From the NCBI GenBank assembly GCA_030691635.1, contig JAUYEF010000099.1, forward strand, positions 1-44,885: a stretch of DNA of 44,885 nucleotides, written 5' to 3'. This document shows, piece after piece, positions 43,838 through 44,885 of this stretch. Every line of letters begins with the position of its first letter. Position 1 is the stretch's first letter. A program made the position numbers and the translations under genes. The DNA comes from Bacillota bacterium (lineage in GTDB: Bacteria > Bacillota > Sulfobacillia > JAUYEF01). The notes below the pieces were generated by a model. The model saw only the letters and a list, made by a program, of their open reading frames with translations, searched no databases and was not told where the DNA came from.

Positions 43838-44885
43838 TTGACCAGATATGACTGGAAATCCCTTGAACAGGCCGTACGATGCTCGATGGACGAGCATCAC
43901 ATACCGGGCGTCGCCATCGCCGTCGCAGAGAAGGGGCACGTCATCTACGAAGGCGCATTCGGCGTGCGGAACCTAGAGACTGGCGAACGGGTCAGCCCGG
44001 ATACTGTGTTCGGAATAGCCTCTGTCAGCAAGTCTTTTACCGCGATGGCCATAATGCAGCTCCAGGACCAGGGCCGGCTTTGTGTGGACAACCCCGTCGC
44101 CAGGTACTTGCCGGAGTTCAGGATCCGCGGGCTTGAGGATGCGAGCGCGGTGCGCCTGCATCACCTGTTGTCCCACAGCACAGGTCTGCCGCCCTTCAAG
44201 CGTCACCCGGAGTACAACGTGCTCAGCCAGCACATCGAGTACATCGCGACAGCGGACTACGAGCTGCTGGGGAAGCCGGGCCAGTACTTCAGTTACTGCA
44301 ACGACTCCTTCCTGGTGCTGGGGGCGGTCATCGAGCGGGTCATGGACAAGCCGTTCACGGACCACATGAGGGAGAGGGTATTCGAGCCCATAGGCATGAC
44401 GCGCACGACCTACTGGACGGAAGATCTGGCCCGCCTCGGCGACGTCACAGATCTGTACCAGTACGACAAGGAATCCCGCAGCCATGTCCGACAGGAATGG
44501 CCGGACCTCGGCAACCACAGGGTGAGCGGAGGAATCCGTTGCAGCGTCAGAGACCTCTTGCGCTATGCGTCGGTTTACACCACGGAAGGTGTCATTGACG
44601 GAAGACGCATCATCTCTGAGCACGCGATCTGGAGGATGCGCCAGCCGGTGGTGGAGGCAGGGCGTAACAGCCACTACGGCTACGCGCTGAACATCCACCC
44701 AGGATACGAGGGCGTCACCCTGGTCAGCCACGGGGGCTCTCTGCCGGGCGTCGCGTCACATTTCGGCTACCTGACCGAGAAGGGTATTGCTGTCGCGGTG
44801 CTGACGAACGTGGGAGGCGCGCCATCGAAGGCTCTGTGGCTTATGGCGGTGAATGCGGCTCTCGGCCTGCCTGTGAAGCAGAAGC
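43838..44885 (+). CDS. Serine hydrolase, beta-lactamase class C/esterase family (partial)
   Basis: The reading frame from a TTG at 43838, behind AAGGGTGG, runs open for 349 codons to the window edge, so the 3' end is missing. Family motifs: S62-V-S-K65 (the nucleophile S-x-x-K), Y153-C-N155 (Y-x-N) and S-H298-G-G (in place of K-T-G). Such enzymes include D-aminopeptidases, esterases and penicillin-binding-like proteins; most are not resistance enzymes. No signal peptide is seen at this start, so it may be cytoplasmic or have an earlier start. It is separated from the membrane operon by a terminator. Confidence 0.88.
   Translation, partial: MTRYDWKSLEQAVRCSMDEHHIPGVAIAVAEKGHVIYEGAFGVRNLETGERVSPDTVFGIASVSKSFTAMAIMQLQDQGRLCVDNPVARYLPEFRIRGLEDASAVRLHHLLSHSTGLPPFKRHPEYNVLSQHIEYIATADYELLGKPGQYFSYCNDSFLVLGAVIERVMDKPFTDHMRERVFEPIGMTRTTYWTEDLARLGDVTDLYQYDKESRSHVRQEWPDLGNHRVSGGIRCSVRDLLRYASVYTTEGVIDGRRIISEHAIWRMRQPVVEAGRNSHYGYALNIHPGYEGVTLVSHGGSLPGVASHFGYLTEKGIAVAVLTNVGGAPSKALWLMAVNAALGLPVKQK

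Noticed and set aside
43879-44731. Separate small genes in the last kilobase
   Set aside because: They are other-frame shadows of the truncated serine hydrolase starting at TTG 43838, which has all three family motifs.

Overview
The window is GC-rich bacterial DNA, most likely from a spore-forming, anaerobic, peptide- and amino-acid-fermenting member of the Bacillota (Clostridia- or Limnochordia-like). The evidence is a complete spoIIE, the Firmicutes gene order spoIIE-tilS-ftsH, a single-chain pyruvate:ferredoxin oxidoreductase, formate-THF ligase, YfmF/YfmH, ribosome binding sites of the GGAGG type, and many TTG and GTG starts. I see no rRNA, tRNA, prophage, insertion sequence or CRISPR array. 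The species cannot be named from what is visible.

Layout. (1) 1-800: a 31-bp direct repeat, then thioredoxin with a clean sigma-A promoter and a CsoR/CstR-like palindrome at the start of the transcript. (2) 817-6428, minus strand: fhs, birA, a P1-family (DmpA-like) peptidase, an ECF transporter S component and coaX, a cofactor and one-carbon block. (3) 6515-17175, minus strand: SAM methyltransferase, MATE exporter, M24 peptidase, yfmF, yfmH, hutH, a membrane-anchored beta-propeller, hutI and a very acidic C-tail-anchored protein. (4) 17199-23010, minus strand: spoIIE, tilS, ftsH. In Bacillus coaX directly follows ftsH; here about 15 kb of other genes separate them, and hpt is missing between tilS and ftsH. 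(5) 23392-27551, minus strand: metallo-beta-lactamase-fold hydrolase, amidinotransferase/deiminase-family enzyme, YtcJ-like amidohydrolase and pyroglutamyl peptidase. (6) 27963-30214, plus strand: a two-gene redox pair, a Cys-rich PyrK-like reductase and a GidA/TrmFO-like flavoprotein with its own Fe-S motif. (7) 30270-40458: Smr protein, M20 peptidase, nifJ, an M28-like peptidase lacking its Glu-Glu motif, a LUD protein, a small-molecule kinase, and a PIN/RHH toxin-antitoxin pair with a visible autoregulated promoter. (8) 40858-43723, plus strand: a compact four-gene membrane operon headed by a DUF6754-type protein, of unknown function and the best candidate for an undescribed system. (9) 43838-end: a serine hydrolase cut by the window edge.

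How the genes fit together: seven or more peptidases and amide hydrolases, histidine breakdown (hutH, hutI; hutU not in the window), formyl-THF metabolism (fhs) and PFOR suggest growth on peptides and amino acids with ferredoxin-linked energy metabolism. A recurrent oddity is short degenerate tandem repeats (12-34 bp periods) directly behind stop codons, several of which reuse the last codons of the upstream gene.
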